Shown: positions 1 to 12,333, counted from the first letter of the stretch. The stretch: 64,000 nt of DNA from Caprella mutica (GCA_947561585.1 CANNZV010001828.1:1-64000); one strand, 5' to 3'. Translations and numbers: made by a program. The notes: generated by a model from the sequence alone, not told the origin.

Positions 1-524
1 GTGTCCATTGCATTGTTTCACAGTGTTGCTCAGCATGAGTGGTATGGTGAGATGATTAAGAAGAGACCATACTTAATCTCCCATGCCCCCGCCATAACTT
101 CCCCTCTTTATGTGAATAAATATATGTTTTTAAATAAAATTATATCTGATGAAAATTTCGATCGAATCAATTTGTAAAAATAATCCCAAAACCAAAACTA
201 ACTCAAGATGAATTAAATTCGGTTTCAATAACTCTAGATTTATCTTTTGAAATACATTTACATTTAATTTAATGCTAATCATTACTGAAATAATAAGGTT
301 TTTTAAATTATTAAAGGTCCCCTCCATCCTAATTTTTTACTCTATTCATGAGATCTATGACTACTTGTTATAGAAAACTGCAAACCATTAATTATTAATT
401 TACGTTATTAATAAACAATTTACGTTGGGACTGTGAGATTTGACTACATCCTACTTTCTAAACAAAGAAAAAGAAAGGTTAACTTCTGACTATTTCTGAA
501 CAGTAACAAGTCTGATAAATATAT
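1..524. other. AT-rich unique flank with one E-family fragment
   Basis: No ORF of substance and no RNA gene is seen. Around 49-116 there is a degraded E-family hairpin: a GATGATTAAGAAGAGACCAT segment followed by TTAATCTCCCATGCCCCCGCC and CATAACTTCCCCTCT, the two arms of the repeat described at 16309. The rest is AT-rich, apparently single-copy DNA. Confidence 0.5.
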
Positions 525-886
525 TATTAATGGCTACCTAGATATATTATAAATGGCTACCTAGATACATCATAAATGGCTACCTAGATATATTATAAAT
601 GGCTACCTAGATACATCATAAATGGCTACCTAGATATATCATAAATGGCTACCTAGATACATTATAACTGGCTACCTAGATATATTATAAATGGCTACCT
701 AGATATATTATAACTGGCTACCTAGATACATTATAAATGGCTACCTAGATACATCATAAATGGCTACCTGGATATATTATAAATGGCTACCTAGATATAT
801 TATAAATAGCTACCTAGATACATCATAAATGGCTACCTAGATACATCATAAATGGCTACCTAGATACATCATAAATGGCTACCTAT
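525..886. repeat. 23-bp tandem repeat, about 16 copies
   Basis: Unit is 23 bp, containing TGGCTACCTAGATA followed by CATCATAAA or TATTATAAA. Two main variant types (TACATCATAAA and TATATTATAA) alternate irregularly, and a few units have TATAACTGG. The array is well conserved and ends with ACCTATATCG. No coding potential is evident. Confidence 0.95.
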
Positions 887-1356
887 ATCGTTACCTTAAT
901 ACCATTACCCCTAAAAAACATTAGGTACCTAAAAATACTAAATTTCAAATTGGTGCGCGACAATACGAGAGTTAGTATTCCTTTCTTGTTCTTCTATTTA
1001 AACTATTAGAAAGGCGGACAGTGAAGGGTGAGTGCGAATATTTCTTATATAATTAATTACGAAGTGAATACTTCATCAATTTCTTTTCTGTTAACTGTGA
1101 TATGTTGTATAACCTTAGCTCAACAAATTTAAAACATTTCTACAGAAATTTAAAATTAGAGTAGAAGGGAGCTTTAAATTATGAATAAAAATGTACGAGT
1201 AAATTCGGTAACCTGACTATCATAATAAATGATCAAAATATTGATTATATAAATGTGTAGGTACATTTAAATCAATAAAAATAATTTAACTGCACAAAAT
1301 TACCTCGCTTTTGAACAATATATAGCTACTCAAACTATAAAATTATTAACTATCAG
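887..1356. other. AT-rich intergenic stretch
   Basis: No gene, tandem repeat or family repeat recognised. Short TAATTA-containing segments only. Confidence 0.4.
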
Positions 1357-1530
1357 TAGGGTTGTGACAATATGCATTTAAAATCATAGATCTTGAAAAT
1401 ATTATAGACGGAGAGAAATAAAGAGTATTGAATTGTTCTACACCAGCGGTATATAGTATTCGATACCATTTCATTTCGTCTGTGATATTCCTAAGATCTA
1501 TGATTTTAAACACATATTGTCACAACCCTA
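1357..1530. mobile_element. Family A MITE-like palindromic element, copy 1
   Basis: The ends are perfect inverted repeats: GGGTTGTGACAATATG on the left and its complement CATATTGTCACAACCC on the right, each flanked by TA. Inner arms containing ATCATAGATCTT and AAGATCTATGAT also pair. The core carries the family's conserved block (TATATAGTATTCGATACC), here in the opposite orientation to the copies at 9063, 58593 and 58769. It has no coding capacity. TA flanks and small size suggest a Tc1/mariner-type non-autonomous element; the superfamily is inferred. Confidence 0.8.
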
Positions 1531-1680
1531 ACTCTCCGTATTGTATAATAGAACTGTAGTGTATTCGGTAGCCAGAAGAATGTTCAAGTGACCGGTAACT
1601 GAGTTATGACCCTGTAAGTTATTAATTTAAATACTATTTGTAATAGAGCAGTTTTCAGATAGTGGTGGTTAAAATAGGTA

Positions 1681-1918
1681 CTAGGGTCAAGCAGGAAAAT
1701 TGCGTCCCATTAACTAATAGCGGCCTCTAACAACAGAAACGTCATAGCTTCAAAACACTCGTTAAAAACATAAAGTAATAAAATATAGCATGCACTGCGC
1801 TTATTTTGATAGCTATTCAACATTTCAAAGTAATTTCGATTCAGAATGTTTTGGAGACTCTCTTGAGAGGGCCGCAATTAAAAATTAAAGGGACGCAATT
1901 TACCTGCGTGACCCTAAG
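1681..1918. mobile_element. Family D palindromic element, copy 1
   Basis: Left end TAGGGTCAAGCAGGAAAATT, then GCGTCCC; the right end is the near-perfect complement (GGGACGCAATTTACC, then TGCGTGACCCTAA). A second inner pair, AGCGGCCTCT and AGAGGGCCGC, also matches inverted. The size is about 238 bp with no ORF. TA lies on both sides of GGGTCA/TGACCC, as in families A and B. Related ends occur at 19044-19828 and 20478-20712. Confidence 0.75.
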
Positions 1919-2380
1919 TTAAGATAGACCAATCAGAATTCCTTTACTATCAGATTGGCTCATCTTAACAGCCACTTTCCGATTCCGGAAACCTTCCACC
2001 AGTTCAAATGCTCTTGTCCCATGACTATGGCATCATTCAAACAGATCCATGTGAGTTCAATTAACATTTCAGAAATATTTTGATGCACGATGGCAAAACC
2101 TACGAATTAATTACACTTAGCAAGCATCCAAGTCCTGCTAATTAACAAATATACTGCGCAATCTCAAGAAAATGTTAGAATTGATACTCTAATTACGCAA
2201 TGTTAATTATCTCCCTAATTATAATGGCAATTTAAGTTCTTCGATGATTTTGGAGTTAAGCCGCACGCGCCCAAAAGAGTTGATTGCATCCAATTATATC
2301 CGGCAAAAGTGTCATTTGCTTAATTAGCTGCAGTTGATTAAAGTTTTCCTGGGGAGAAGAGGGTCAGTGGGAGGAAGTAG
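1919..2380. other. Non-repetitive stretch with a TAATTA cluster
   Basis: No gene found. Between 2108 and 2326 there are six TAATTA hexamers, interspersed with less AT-rich sequence such as AAGCCGCACGCGCCC. TAATTA is the core recognised by many homeodomain proteins, so a regulatory role is possible, but the hexamer is also common in AT-rich DNA. See findings. Confidence 0.3.
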
Positions 2381-2589
2381 GGATGCATAGGGATACCATG
2401 GATGCATAGGGATACCATGGATGCATTGGGGTACTGTGGATGCATTGGGGTACTGTGGATGCATTGATGTACTGTGGACACATTAGGGTAAAGTGGATGC
2501 ATTGATGTACTGTGGACGCATTAGGGTAATGTGGATGCATTGGGGTACTGTGGATGCATTGGGGTACAATGGATGCATTGGGGTACTGT
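2381..2589. repeat. 19-bp tandem repeat, 11 copies
   Basis: Unit GGATGCATTGGGGTACTGT. The first two units read ATAGGGATACCAT and later ones carry TGATGTACTG or ACATTAGGGTAA. It lies directly before the 32-bp array with only about 13 bp between them. Confidence 0.93.
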
Positions 2590-2602
2590 GTAATATGATT
2601 TT

Positions 2603-3839
2603 ATAGTACATCATCACAGTGACTCTTCTCCGATAGTACATCATCACAGTGACTCTTTTCTCTGATAGTACATCATCACAGTGACTCTTCTCCGATAGTA
2701 CATCATCACAGTGACTCTTTTCTCTGATAGTACATCATCACATTGACTCTTTTCTCTGATAGTACATCACCACAGTGACTATTTTCTCTGATAGTACATC
2801 ATTACAGTGACTCTTTTCTCTGATAGTACATCATTACAGTGACTCTTTTCTCTGATAGTACATCATCACAGTGACTCTTTTCTCTGATAGTACATCACAG
2901 TGACTCTTTTCTCTGATAGTACATCATCACAGTGACTCTTTTCTCTGATAGTACATCATCACAGTGATTCTTTTCTCTGATAGTACATCATCACAGTGAC
3001 TCTTTTCTCTGATAGTACATCATCACAGTGACTCTTTTCTCTGGTAGTACATCATCACAGTGACTCTTTTGTCTGACAGTACATCATCACAGTGACTCTT
3101 TTGTCTGACAGTACATCATCACAGTGACTCTTTTCTCTGACAGTACATCATCACAGTGACTCTTTTCTCTGACAGTACATCATCACAGTGACTCTTTTCT
3201 CCAATAGTACATCATCACAGTGACTCTTTTCTCTGATAGTACATCATCACAGTGACTCTTTTCTCTGATAATACATCATCACAGTGACTCTTTTCTCTGA
3301 TAGTACATCATCACAGTGACTCTTTTCTCTGATAGTACATCATCACAGTGACTCTTTTCTCTGATAGTACATCACCACAGTGACTCTTTTCTCTGATAGT
3401 ACATCATTACAGTGACTCTTTTCTCTGATAGTACATCATCACAGTGACTCTTTTCTCTGATAGTACATCATCACAGTGATTCTTTTCTCTGATAGTACAT
3501 CATCACAGTGACTCTTTTCTCTGATAGTACATCATCACAGTGACTCTTTTCTCTGGTAGTACATCATCACAGTGACTCTTTTGTCTGACAGTACATCTTC
3601 ACAGTGACTCTTTTCTCTGACAGTACATCATCACAGTGACTCTTTTCTCTGACAGTACATCATCACAGTGACTCTTTTCTCCAATAGTACATCATCACAG
3701 TGACTCTTTTCTCTGATAGTACATCATCACAGTGACTCTTTTCTCTGATAATACATCATCACAGTGACTCTTTTCTCTGATAGTACATCATCACAGTGAC
3801 TCTTTTCTCTGATAGTACATCATTACAGTGACTCTTTTC
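2603..3839. repeat. 32-bp tandem repeat, about 39 copies, with higher-order structure
   Basis: Unit contains AGTACATCATCACAGTGACT followed by CTTTTCTCTGAT. The first units have CTTCTCCGAT instead. Marker variants recur in the same order downstream: CATCACCACAG at 2765 and 3370, CTGGTAGTAC at 3041 and 3553, and CCAATAGTAC at 3201 and 3681. This means a block of about 15-19 units was duplicated and has since lost units. One unit near 2890 lacks 3 bp. Stop codons are frequent, so there is no ORF. Confidence 0.95.
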
Positions 3840-4811
3840 CCTATCCCTCTTTTTCTTTTATTTTAAATTGCCAAAACACGTTTCTAATTATAAATATTTT
3901 ATAATGATTTTATACTTATCATTCACTTTCTAGACAGGTGCGGCAGAAGTTTTAAGCTCATGTGGTCTGGTACCTGGGAAACCTGTCAAATATAAACACC
4001 AAACACACTGAAACACGAGTCTTCGAACCAACCAGTCATAAATAGCGAGGGCCATAACTCGCGTCAGTTTAAATTTGATGTTTATTCCATGTTCATCTGT
4101 ATTGCGGTAAGCCTGTCGGTCGTAAGGAAGCCAGACAACACTTACGCCACGTTAAGTACACCCAGAGGGAGGTCGCTCATACACTCTTCGAATGAACTTC
4201 AACAATGGCGGCTTTCGGACAAACAGGAGTCGAATTTCCCAGGGTGCCAACACATATGCGCCATCAACATCATTCCGAAGAAGTTCCGTACAACGTGGGA
4301 CCGATATCGTAAACTGCGGTAACGTGTTCCGGGGCCGATTTATTCGATCGTATTTTTGGCACGATGAATGGTACCAGTTTGCATTTATAATATGTACAAT
4401 TAAATAGTAAATTTAACTATTGCACACAGTTAACATTATAAGAAATATTAAATATAAATAATTTACTTCAATTAACTGTGTTATATATTTTAAAAGCTTA
4501 TATATAAAAATTATACCGGTCTCAGATACCTAGGCAATAATGGTGAGGCAAAAAAGAATTAGGAAAGTTAATCTTCTATGGCCCCACCGCAATTTTAACA
4601 TATTTCTAGTACATTGTACCTGTACCTAATGTACTTATAAATGTTATGATGGGGCAAGGGAAATTATGTCGGGTCTTCTCTTTATCTTCTCTGGCCTTAC
4701 ATAACTCTAGTCATCTCCATTTCCTTCTGATATATCATTCAGAGTTCAAACAAGGTCCAATTTGACACTATGAATCGGTAAGAAGAACCATTGAATAGAC
4801 TTAGTGAAAAT
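3840..4811. other. Gene-free spacer with E-family fragment
   Basis: Two overlapping small plus-strand ORFs (77 and 71 codons, 4089-4407) have no recognisable domain and are probably chance. At 4551-4600 there is a degraded E-family arm (AATCTTCTATGGCCCCACCG), followed by a related degraded copy near 4650-4710. Confidence 0.4.
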
Positions 4812-7800
4812 GTAGCCGATATGACAGAGGAGCCGATATGACAGAGGAGACGATATGACAGAGGAGCCGATACGACAGAGGAGCCGATACGACAGAGGAG
4901 CCGATATGACAGAGGAGCCGATATGACAGAGGAGCCGATATGACAGAGGAGCCGATATGACAGAAGAGCCGATATGACAGAGGAGTCGATATGACAGAGG
5001 AGTCGATATGACACAGGAGTCGATATGACAGAGGAGTCGATATGACAGAGGAGTCGATATGACAGAGGAGTCGATATGACACAGGAGTCGATATGACAGA
5101 GGAGTCGATTTGACAGAGGAGCCGATATGACAGAGGAGTCGATATGACAGAGGAGTCGATATGACACAGTAGCCGATATGACAGAGGAGTCGATATGACA
5201 GAGGAGTCGATATGACAGAGGAGTCGATATGACAAAGTAACCGATATGACACAGTAGCCGATATGACACAGGAGTCGATATGACAGAGGAGCCGATATGA
5301 CAGAGGAGCCGATACGACAGAGGAGCCGATACGACAGAGGAGCCGATATGACAGAGGAGCCGATATGACAGAGGAGCCGATATGACAGAGGAGTCGATAT
5401 GACAGAGGAGTCGATATGACACAGGAGTCGATATGACAGAGCAGTCGATATGACAGAGGAGTCGATATGACACAGTAGCCGATATGACACAGGAGTCGAT
5501 ATGACAAAGTAGCCGATATGACACAGTAGCCGATATGACACAGTAGCCGATATGACAGAGGAGCCGATATTACAGAGGAGCCGTTATTACAGAGGAGCCG
5601 ATATTACAGAGGAGCCGATATTACAGAGGAGCCGATATGACACAGGAGCCGATTTGACACAGTAGCTGATATGACACAGTAGCTGATATGACACAGTAGC
5701 TGATATGACACAGTAGCCGATATGACACAGTAGCCGATATGACACAGTAGCCGATATGACACAGTAGCCGATATGACACAGAAGCCGATATGACACAGTA
5801 ACCGATATGACACAGTAGCCGATATGACACAGTAGCCGATATGACACAGTAGCCGATATGACACAGTAGCCGATATGACACAGTTGCCGATATGACACAG
5901 TAGCCGATATGACACAGTAGTCGATATGACACAGTAGCCGATATGACACAGTAGCCGATATGACACAGTAGCCGATATGACACAGTAGCCGATATGACAC
6001 AGTAGCCGATATGACACAGTAGCCGATATGACACAGTAGCCGATATGACACAGTAGCCGATATGACACAGTAGCCGATATGACACAGTAACCGATATGAC
6101 AGAGGAGCCGATATGACAGAGGAGCCGATATGACACAGTAGCCGATATGACACAGTAGCCGATATGACACAGTAGCCGATATGACACAGTAGCCGATATG
6201 ACACAGTAGCCGATATGACACAGTACCCGATATGACACAGTAACCGATATGACAGAGGAGCCGATATGACAGAGGAGCCGATATTACAGAGGAGCCGATA
6301 TTACAGAGGAGCCGATATTACAGAGGAGCCGATATTACAGAGGAGCCGATATTACAGAGGAGCCGATATGACACAGTAGCCGATATGACACAGTAGCCGA
6401 TATGACACAGTAGCCGTTATGGCAGAGGAGCCGATATGATAGAGGAGCCGATATGACACAGTAGCCGATATGACACAGTAGCCGTTATGGCAGAGGAGCC
6501 GATATGATAGAGGAGCCGATATGACACAGTAGCCGATATGACACAGTAGCCGATATGACACAGTAACTGATATGACAGAGGAGCCGATATGACAGAGGAG
6601 CCGATATTACAGAGGAGCCGATATTACAGAGGAGCCGATATTACAGAGGAGCCGATATTACAGAGGAGCCGATATGACACAGTAGCCGATATGACACAGT
6701 AGCCGTTATGGCAGAGGAGCCGATATGATAGAGGAGCCGATATGACACAGTAGCCGATATGACACAGTAGCCGATATGACACAGTAGCCGATATGACACA
6801 GTAGCCGATATGACACAGTAGCCGATATAACACAGTAGCCGATATGACATAATAGCCGATATGACACAGTAACTGATATGACACAGTGGCCGATATGACA
6901 CAGTGGCCGATATGACACAGTAACTGATATGACAGAGTAGCCGATATGACACAGTAGCCGATATGACACAGTAGCCGATATGGCATAATATCCGATATGG
7001 CACAGCAACTGATGTGACACAGTAACCGATTTGACACAGTAGCCGATATGACACAGTAACTGATGTGACACAGTAGCCGATATGACACAGTAGCCGATAT
7101 GACACAGTAGCCGATATGGCATAATATCCGATATGGCACAGCAACTGATGTGACACAGTAACCGATATGACACAGTAACTGATATGACACAGTGGCCGAT
7201 ATGACACAGTAGCCGATATGACACAGTAACTGATATGACACAGTAACCGATATGACACAGTAGCCGATATGACACAGTAACTGATATGACACAGTAACCG
7301 ATATGACACAGTAGCCGATATGACACAGTAACTGATATGACAGAGTAGCCGATATGACACAGTAGCCGATATGACACAGTAACTGATATGACACAGTAGC
7401 CGATATGACACAGTAGTCGATATGACACAGTAACTGATATGACACAGTAACCGATATGACACAGTAGCCGATATGACACAGTAACTGATATGACACAGTA
7501 ACCGATATGACACAGTGGCCGATATGACACAGTAACTGATATGACAGAGTAGCCGATATGACACAGTAACTGATATGACACAGTAGCCGATATGACACAG
7601 TAGCCGATATGACACAGTAGCCGATATGACACAGTAACTGATATGACACAGTAGCCGATATGACACAGTAGCCGATATGACACAGTAGCCGATATGACAC
7701 AGTAGCCGATATGACACAGTAGCCGATATGACACAGTAGCCGATATGACACAGTAGCCGATATGACACAGTAGCCGATATGACACAGTAGCTGATATGAC

Positions 7801-8531
7801 ACAGTAGCCGATATGACACAGTAGCCGATATGACACAGTAGCTGATATGACACAGTAGCTGATATGACACAGTAGCCGATATGACACAGTAGCCGATATG
7901 ACACAGTAGCCGATATGACACAGTAGCCGATATGACACAGTAGCCGATATGACACAGTAGCCGATATGACACAGTAGCCGATATGACACAGTAACTGATA
8001 TGACACAGTAGCCGATAGGACACAGTAGCCGATATGACACAGTAGCTGATATGACACAGTAGCCGATATGACACAGTAGCCGATATGACACAGTAGCCGA
8101 TATGACACAGTAACTGATATGACACAGTAGCCGATAGGACACAGTAGCTGATATGACACAGTAGCCGATATGACACAGTAGCCGATATGACACACTAACT
8201 GATATGACACAGTAGCCGATGTGACACAGTAGCTGAAGTGACACAGTAGCCGATGTGACAGAGTAGCCGATGTGACAGAGTAGCCGATATGACACAGTAG
8301 CCGATATGACACAGTAGCCGATATGACACAGTAGCCGATATGACACAGTAGCCGATATGACACAGTAGCCGATATGACACAGTAGCCGATATGACACAGT
8401 AGCCGATATGACACAGTAACTGCTATGACAGAGTAGCCGATATGACACAGTAGCCGATATGACACAGTAACTGATATGACAGAGTAGCCGATATGACACA
8501 GTAACTGATATGACACAGTAACTGATATGAT
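4812..8531. repeat. 17-bp tandem repeat, about 219 copies (largest array in the window)
   Basis: Unit AGCCGATATGACACAGT. Subfamilies are zoned: 4812-5545 is rich in the CAGAGGAG form and mixes CCGA and TCGA; 5565-5640, 6280-6360 and 6600-6660 carry ATTACAGAGG; 5650-6240 is nearly pure CACAGTAG; 6860-7580 mixes in AACTGATATG; 7590-8400 is again nearly pure. A block with CCGTTATGGCAGAGGAG recurs three times (near 6414, 6482 and 6704), and one with GGCATAATATCC twice (near 6980 and 7110). The minus strand of the unit lacks stop codons in every phase, so all three minus frames stay open and spell the same 17-residue period. I treat this as satellite DNA, not a gene. Confidence 0.96.
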
Positions 8532-8853
8532 AGTACCGTGTCATTTTTTTCCCATAGTACTGCTACAAAGTGTGATGCTATAAAAAAACACTAGAAATTC
8601 ATGGGTTCAATCACAGGCTAATTATTTTGTTTTCGTCTATCCCTGTTATCTGGAGAGGTATTCGTGATGGTGGAGATCGATTTCAGAGCGATAACATTAT
8701 GGATTTGGAACTATCCTCTCTATTACGCTGTACTGTGGTATTGGTATATAGATGGAAATAATGTCAATGTGTATATTAAAACACTTTGGCTACAGTGTTC
8801 AACCGAACCCTTTCTGAATATTAAAAGTTTTGAAGATTATGAATTTCACGGAT
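8532..8853. other. Spacer without recognised gene
   Basis: A plus-strand ORF of 81 codons (8664-8909) runs into the family B element and resembles no family I know. Nothing else is seen. Confidence 0.35.
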
Positions 8854-9014
8854 TTTTAAGTTTCCCAAATATCGGACGGTCCCACATTTTCAAAAATATG
8901 AGGAAATAAAATATAAGATAAAAAATTGTTATTATATAAGTTCTATTTCAATTGGTAACTTTTTTTTCATATGATTGAAATCGTGGAACCGTCCGATAAT
9001 GCGGAACTTAGCCA
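8854..9014. mobile_element. Family B palindromic element (full, diverged)
   Basis: Left arm ATATCGGACGGTCCCACATT; right arm GTGGAACCGTCCGATAATGC followed by GGAACTTA. The arms are imperfect complements around an AT-rich centre of about 60 bp. It is the same family as 29308-29508 and 31751-31922. No coding capacity. Confidence 0.65.
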
Positions 9015-9062
9015 GGTCCTACTTTTATTAATAATCAGTTATCATGACTCAAGAGTTATTAC

Positions 9063-9240
9063 TAGGGCTGGGACAATATGCTCTAAAAACTATAGATACC
9101 GAAAATATCATAGACGAAACTAAATGAAATGGTATCGAATACTATATACCGCTGGTGTAGAACCATTCAATACTCTTTAATTCTCTCCGTCTATAATATT
9201 TTTGGGATCTATAGTTTTTAGAGCATATTGTCACAACCCT
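9063..9240. mobile_element. Family A palindromic element, copy 2
   Basis: Ends TAGGGCTGGGACAATATG (diverged) and CATATTGTCACAACCCT. Inner arms CTATAGATACC and GGGATCTATAG pair. The core contains GAAATGGTATCGAATACT and ATATACCGCTGGTGTAG, almost identical to the copy at 58593 and inverted relative to 1357. Confidence 0.78.
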
Positions 9241-10328
9241 GGTTATTACAAATGGTACTGAGAGCGGGACAAGAATTGAAGTTACTTTATAATTGTAACC
9301 CCTTATACATTTCGTTTTCTATGAGTTAGAAATTAGAAAAGAAGAAAATGATTTTGAGGATTCCAATCTTGGTATATTGCTATTTTTTGTCACCAGAATT
9401 TGCTGATGGAAGTTCAAAGTAGCGAATGAATTAAAAGTGTTAAAATTCAACCATAGATTAACACCCTTAAAAGACTGACTGTGGAGTTTAAGCTCCACAA
9501 ACCGAATTCATTCAATATAATAACACTATTCATATCAGTCATGGGTAAATAAAATTTTGCCCAGTACATTAATATGATAAAATCTATCAACTGACAAAAA
9601 AGATTATAATTCGAGCTGCTGGTTTCCTGAATATCATTGTGTGAAGAATCCTCTTAAATTTTGTCAGTCCAATTAAAGTTAACTCTCACTCAGTATAGGT
9701 AAGTAATTAGTTTGAAACTTTGATTTATATAATTGTGGTGCATTGAACAAACAGTAATTATATGCCCTGTTAATTATTTCTGTCCACTAATCTCTATGAC
9801 ACTAATCATTCAGATAAATGATTATACAATTACCACGTTGTTAGTAGCCAATCAAAATTCAAATTGTTTTTATGTACTCAATATGCCACGGCTTGATTGG
9901 TTATTTTGACGCTACCCTTCTAATTATTAGGCCATGAATACGAGAAGCAAGTCAGTGTATAGCCATCGCATTACCAGATATTTATATTCAAGTTAATTTG
10001 CTCATGAATGGGAGAGCACGCGTCCACGGAACGGACCACCGCTAAACTGGCGTGATATCGACCGGTATGAAAGTAGTAGAGGATTTAACAAGATACTCTA
10101 ATCAGTAATTTGCCAAAATGTAGTCTGAAACCAAGAATGATATTTGCCATTACATAATTTACTTACAGTTGATTTGTTCACAAACTAACTCGAATTAAAA
10201 ATTTAAAAATTAAAAATATAATTTAATAAGCGCTTTGTATTATTTATAAGCTAGATATTCAATTTTCTGGGAAAATTTCCCTAAATGCCGTATATACCTA
10301 AAAATAAGTAAAAAAAATCCTTTGTAGT
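9241..10328. other. Gene-free AT-rich stretch
   Basis: No ORF above 60 codons and no recognised repeat. A short hairpin, GTGGAGTTTAAGCTCCAC, is at 9480-9498. The part around 10000-10075 is more GC-rich (ACGCGTCCACGG), but nothing in it is recognised. Confidence 0.35.
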
Positions 10329-10452
10329 TAACTCCTCTATAGTGAAGTCGAGTCCTGAGTAAGAAGTACCCCGTATAATGAAAAGTTTTCTGTAGTCAGC
10401 CATAAAATGGTCATAATTGTTCTAAAATTGACAACCATTTAATGGTGGACTA
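10329..10452. mobile_element. Family C element, partial
   Basis: Left end AACTCCTCTATAGTGAAGTC followed by GAGTCCTGAGTAAGAAGTAC matches the family C copy at 47789. The inner part contains GTCAGCCATAAAATGG. The right terminal arm is not found, so the copy appears truncated. Confidence 0.55.
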
Positions 10453-12198
10453 CATTATCGTATATTTAATGGTAATTAGATATTTAGATAGTTTTAGCTA
10501 CCAAATTTTTTTTAGTGCAATCGTACTTAGGTTTACGCAGCCATTTATGATACATCTATCAGAATTGTAATTGTTTAGAATTACTCAGAAGTTAACCTTT
10601 CTTCTTCTTCACATAGAAAGTAGGAGGCTAGTGCAAACCTCACCTGCCGAACAAATTCAATTACAAATTATATTAAATAAAGAACCAAATTGGAAATGGT
10701 TTGAAATATAAAAATTAGATAAATGGTGCCGACGTAATTTTCACACAGCAACCTTAATAAGTTTATCCATTTGTAGTTCATGTCAAATAGTTGAAATAAA
10801 AAATTGTTGTAGAAACTATTTTAAATCAGCTATACCATGTGAGGTAAATACATAGGGGTTATTTCACTTGAAAAATTATTCAACCTACCCGAATAGTTAG
10901 ATATATTGTAAAAGTTTCAAGTTTCATAAGTTTTAAAGTTTTAATCTTTTTATTTTTCTTAACAGACATAAATGGAACAAAAATGTTTTATAGAATTTAG
11001 TATTTCAAGAAGTATAACCAAATACTTTTTCATCTCAAAGTCTTATCATTGACGTCAAATCGAAAGAAGGACCAAGTCAGAGGATAAGCTGCTTCACGAA
11101 GAGAGTCACCTACCACAGTCGATAACAAGCTCATCGGTACAGAAAAGCTGAATGAAGCCGATGATCCTAGAGATATCTAACACCTAGTAGTTGGAAGAGC
11201 ATAACCCTATAGCGCTATCCTCTAAAACTACCAAGAAGCATTGAAATACGATGCGCATGGTAAAAATGAGGGAAAAGGCATCCACCATTCAGGACCTGGG
11301 GTGTCATCCCACAACACTCAATTTTATAATGGAACACTTGGTTCCCTCATCTGCAAATCAGGACACGCCCCTAAGGAGCAACTCTGCATTTTCTTCAGGT
11401 TTAGGTCTCACGACAGCTATTCAACGAAGACTCAAATTGGAAGGAAGAAGGCAAAACCATAAGTGAAAATTCAATTTTTTGTTTGAAAATTCAAAATTTT
11501 GTCTGAAATTATAGAATATTAGAAAAACAATACAATTGGTCAGATAAGACTGTAACGAGTTGATTGAAATATGATCAGCACTTGCCTCAAACTAGTGGTG
11601 ATGATGTAGGTTTTCCCACGACATTGTCATCGTCCAAATCCAGGACAATTCCTAAATCTTTGCCCAGGTTATGGACCATTGGTCCCTTGCCCAGGAAACT
11701 GGGGAGGCAAATTACGGATATATGAAGTAAGTACAATCAATATAAATGACATTATCTAAATACATAGCAATTAAAAAAATAACTAAACTAACTAAACACG
11801 AGTTATGAAGATAACTAAACTAACTAAACAGGAGTTCAAATTAATGCCAATATGGTGTGAAACTCGTAATTTTTCAGTTATTTAAAATAATGGTAGTATA
11901 ATCGAAAATTAAACAGAAATATTTTATTTAGAACGTGAAAATTGGACCAAACAACAATCAAGGACATTTATAGAGCCAGTCTTCCGTCAGAGGTAATAAA
12001 CCCAACTGTCACATTAAGTAAAAATGAAATAGTTAATCAAGTTAAAAAGAGCAGATAGCTAGGCCTACAAATTAAAAGGCTTAGGCCTATAATTAAACAT
12101 AATTATTCTTTACCAAAAAGAGGGTCAACATATTCTAAACATTAATTAGTTAATTATTACTATAATTTGAACCTAATTACAGACCAGCAATGTTCTGA
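10453..12198. other. Gene-free stretch with small overlapping ORFs
   Basis: Two overlapping plus-strand ORFs (73 and 71 codons, about 11241-11466) lie in a less AT-rich patch (11050-11470). No domain is recognisable and neither frame is clearly preferred. It could be a decayed mobile-element fragment. The rest is AT-rich DNA. Confidence 0.3.
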
Positions 12199-12333
12199 AC
12201 AGTGACGTTATGATAACAGTGACGTTATGATAACAGTGACGTTATGATAACAGTGACGTTATGATAACAGTGACGTTATGATAACAGTGACGTTATGATA
12301 ACAGTGACGTTATGATAACAGTGACGTTATGAT
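12199..12333. repeat. 17-bp tandem repeat, 8 copies
   Basis: Unit ACAGTGACGTTATGATA, essentially invariant across eight copies, which points to recent expansion. The array is bounded on both sides by TTCTGAACAG, as if it expanded inside a short direct repeat. Confidence 0.95.

Noticed and set aside
1357..1374. TTAGGG-like telomeric sequence at family ends
   Set aside because: Only a single TAGGG occurs at each end, never in tandem TTAGG or TTAGGG arrays.
2603..3839. CRISPR-like regular repeat spacing
   Set aside because: The repeats are directly contiguous with no unique spacers and no cas genes; the context is eukaryotic.
4739..8544. Many long minus-strand ORFs (up to 630 codons) with SYRLLCHIGYCVISAT-type periods
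   Set aside because: They exist in all three frames because the 17-bp unit has no stop on that strand; same peptide in each frame and no gene structure.
11241..11466. Two overlapping plus ORFs of 73 and 71 codons
   Set aside because: No domain recognised; overlapping frames argue for chance or a decayed element.
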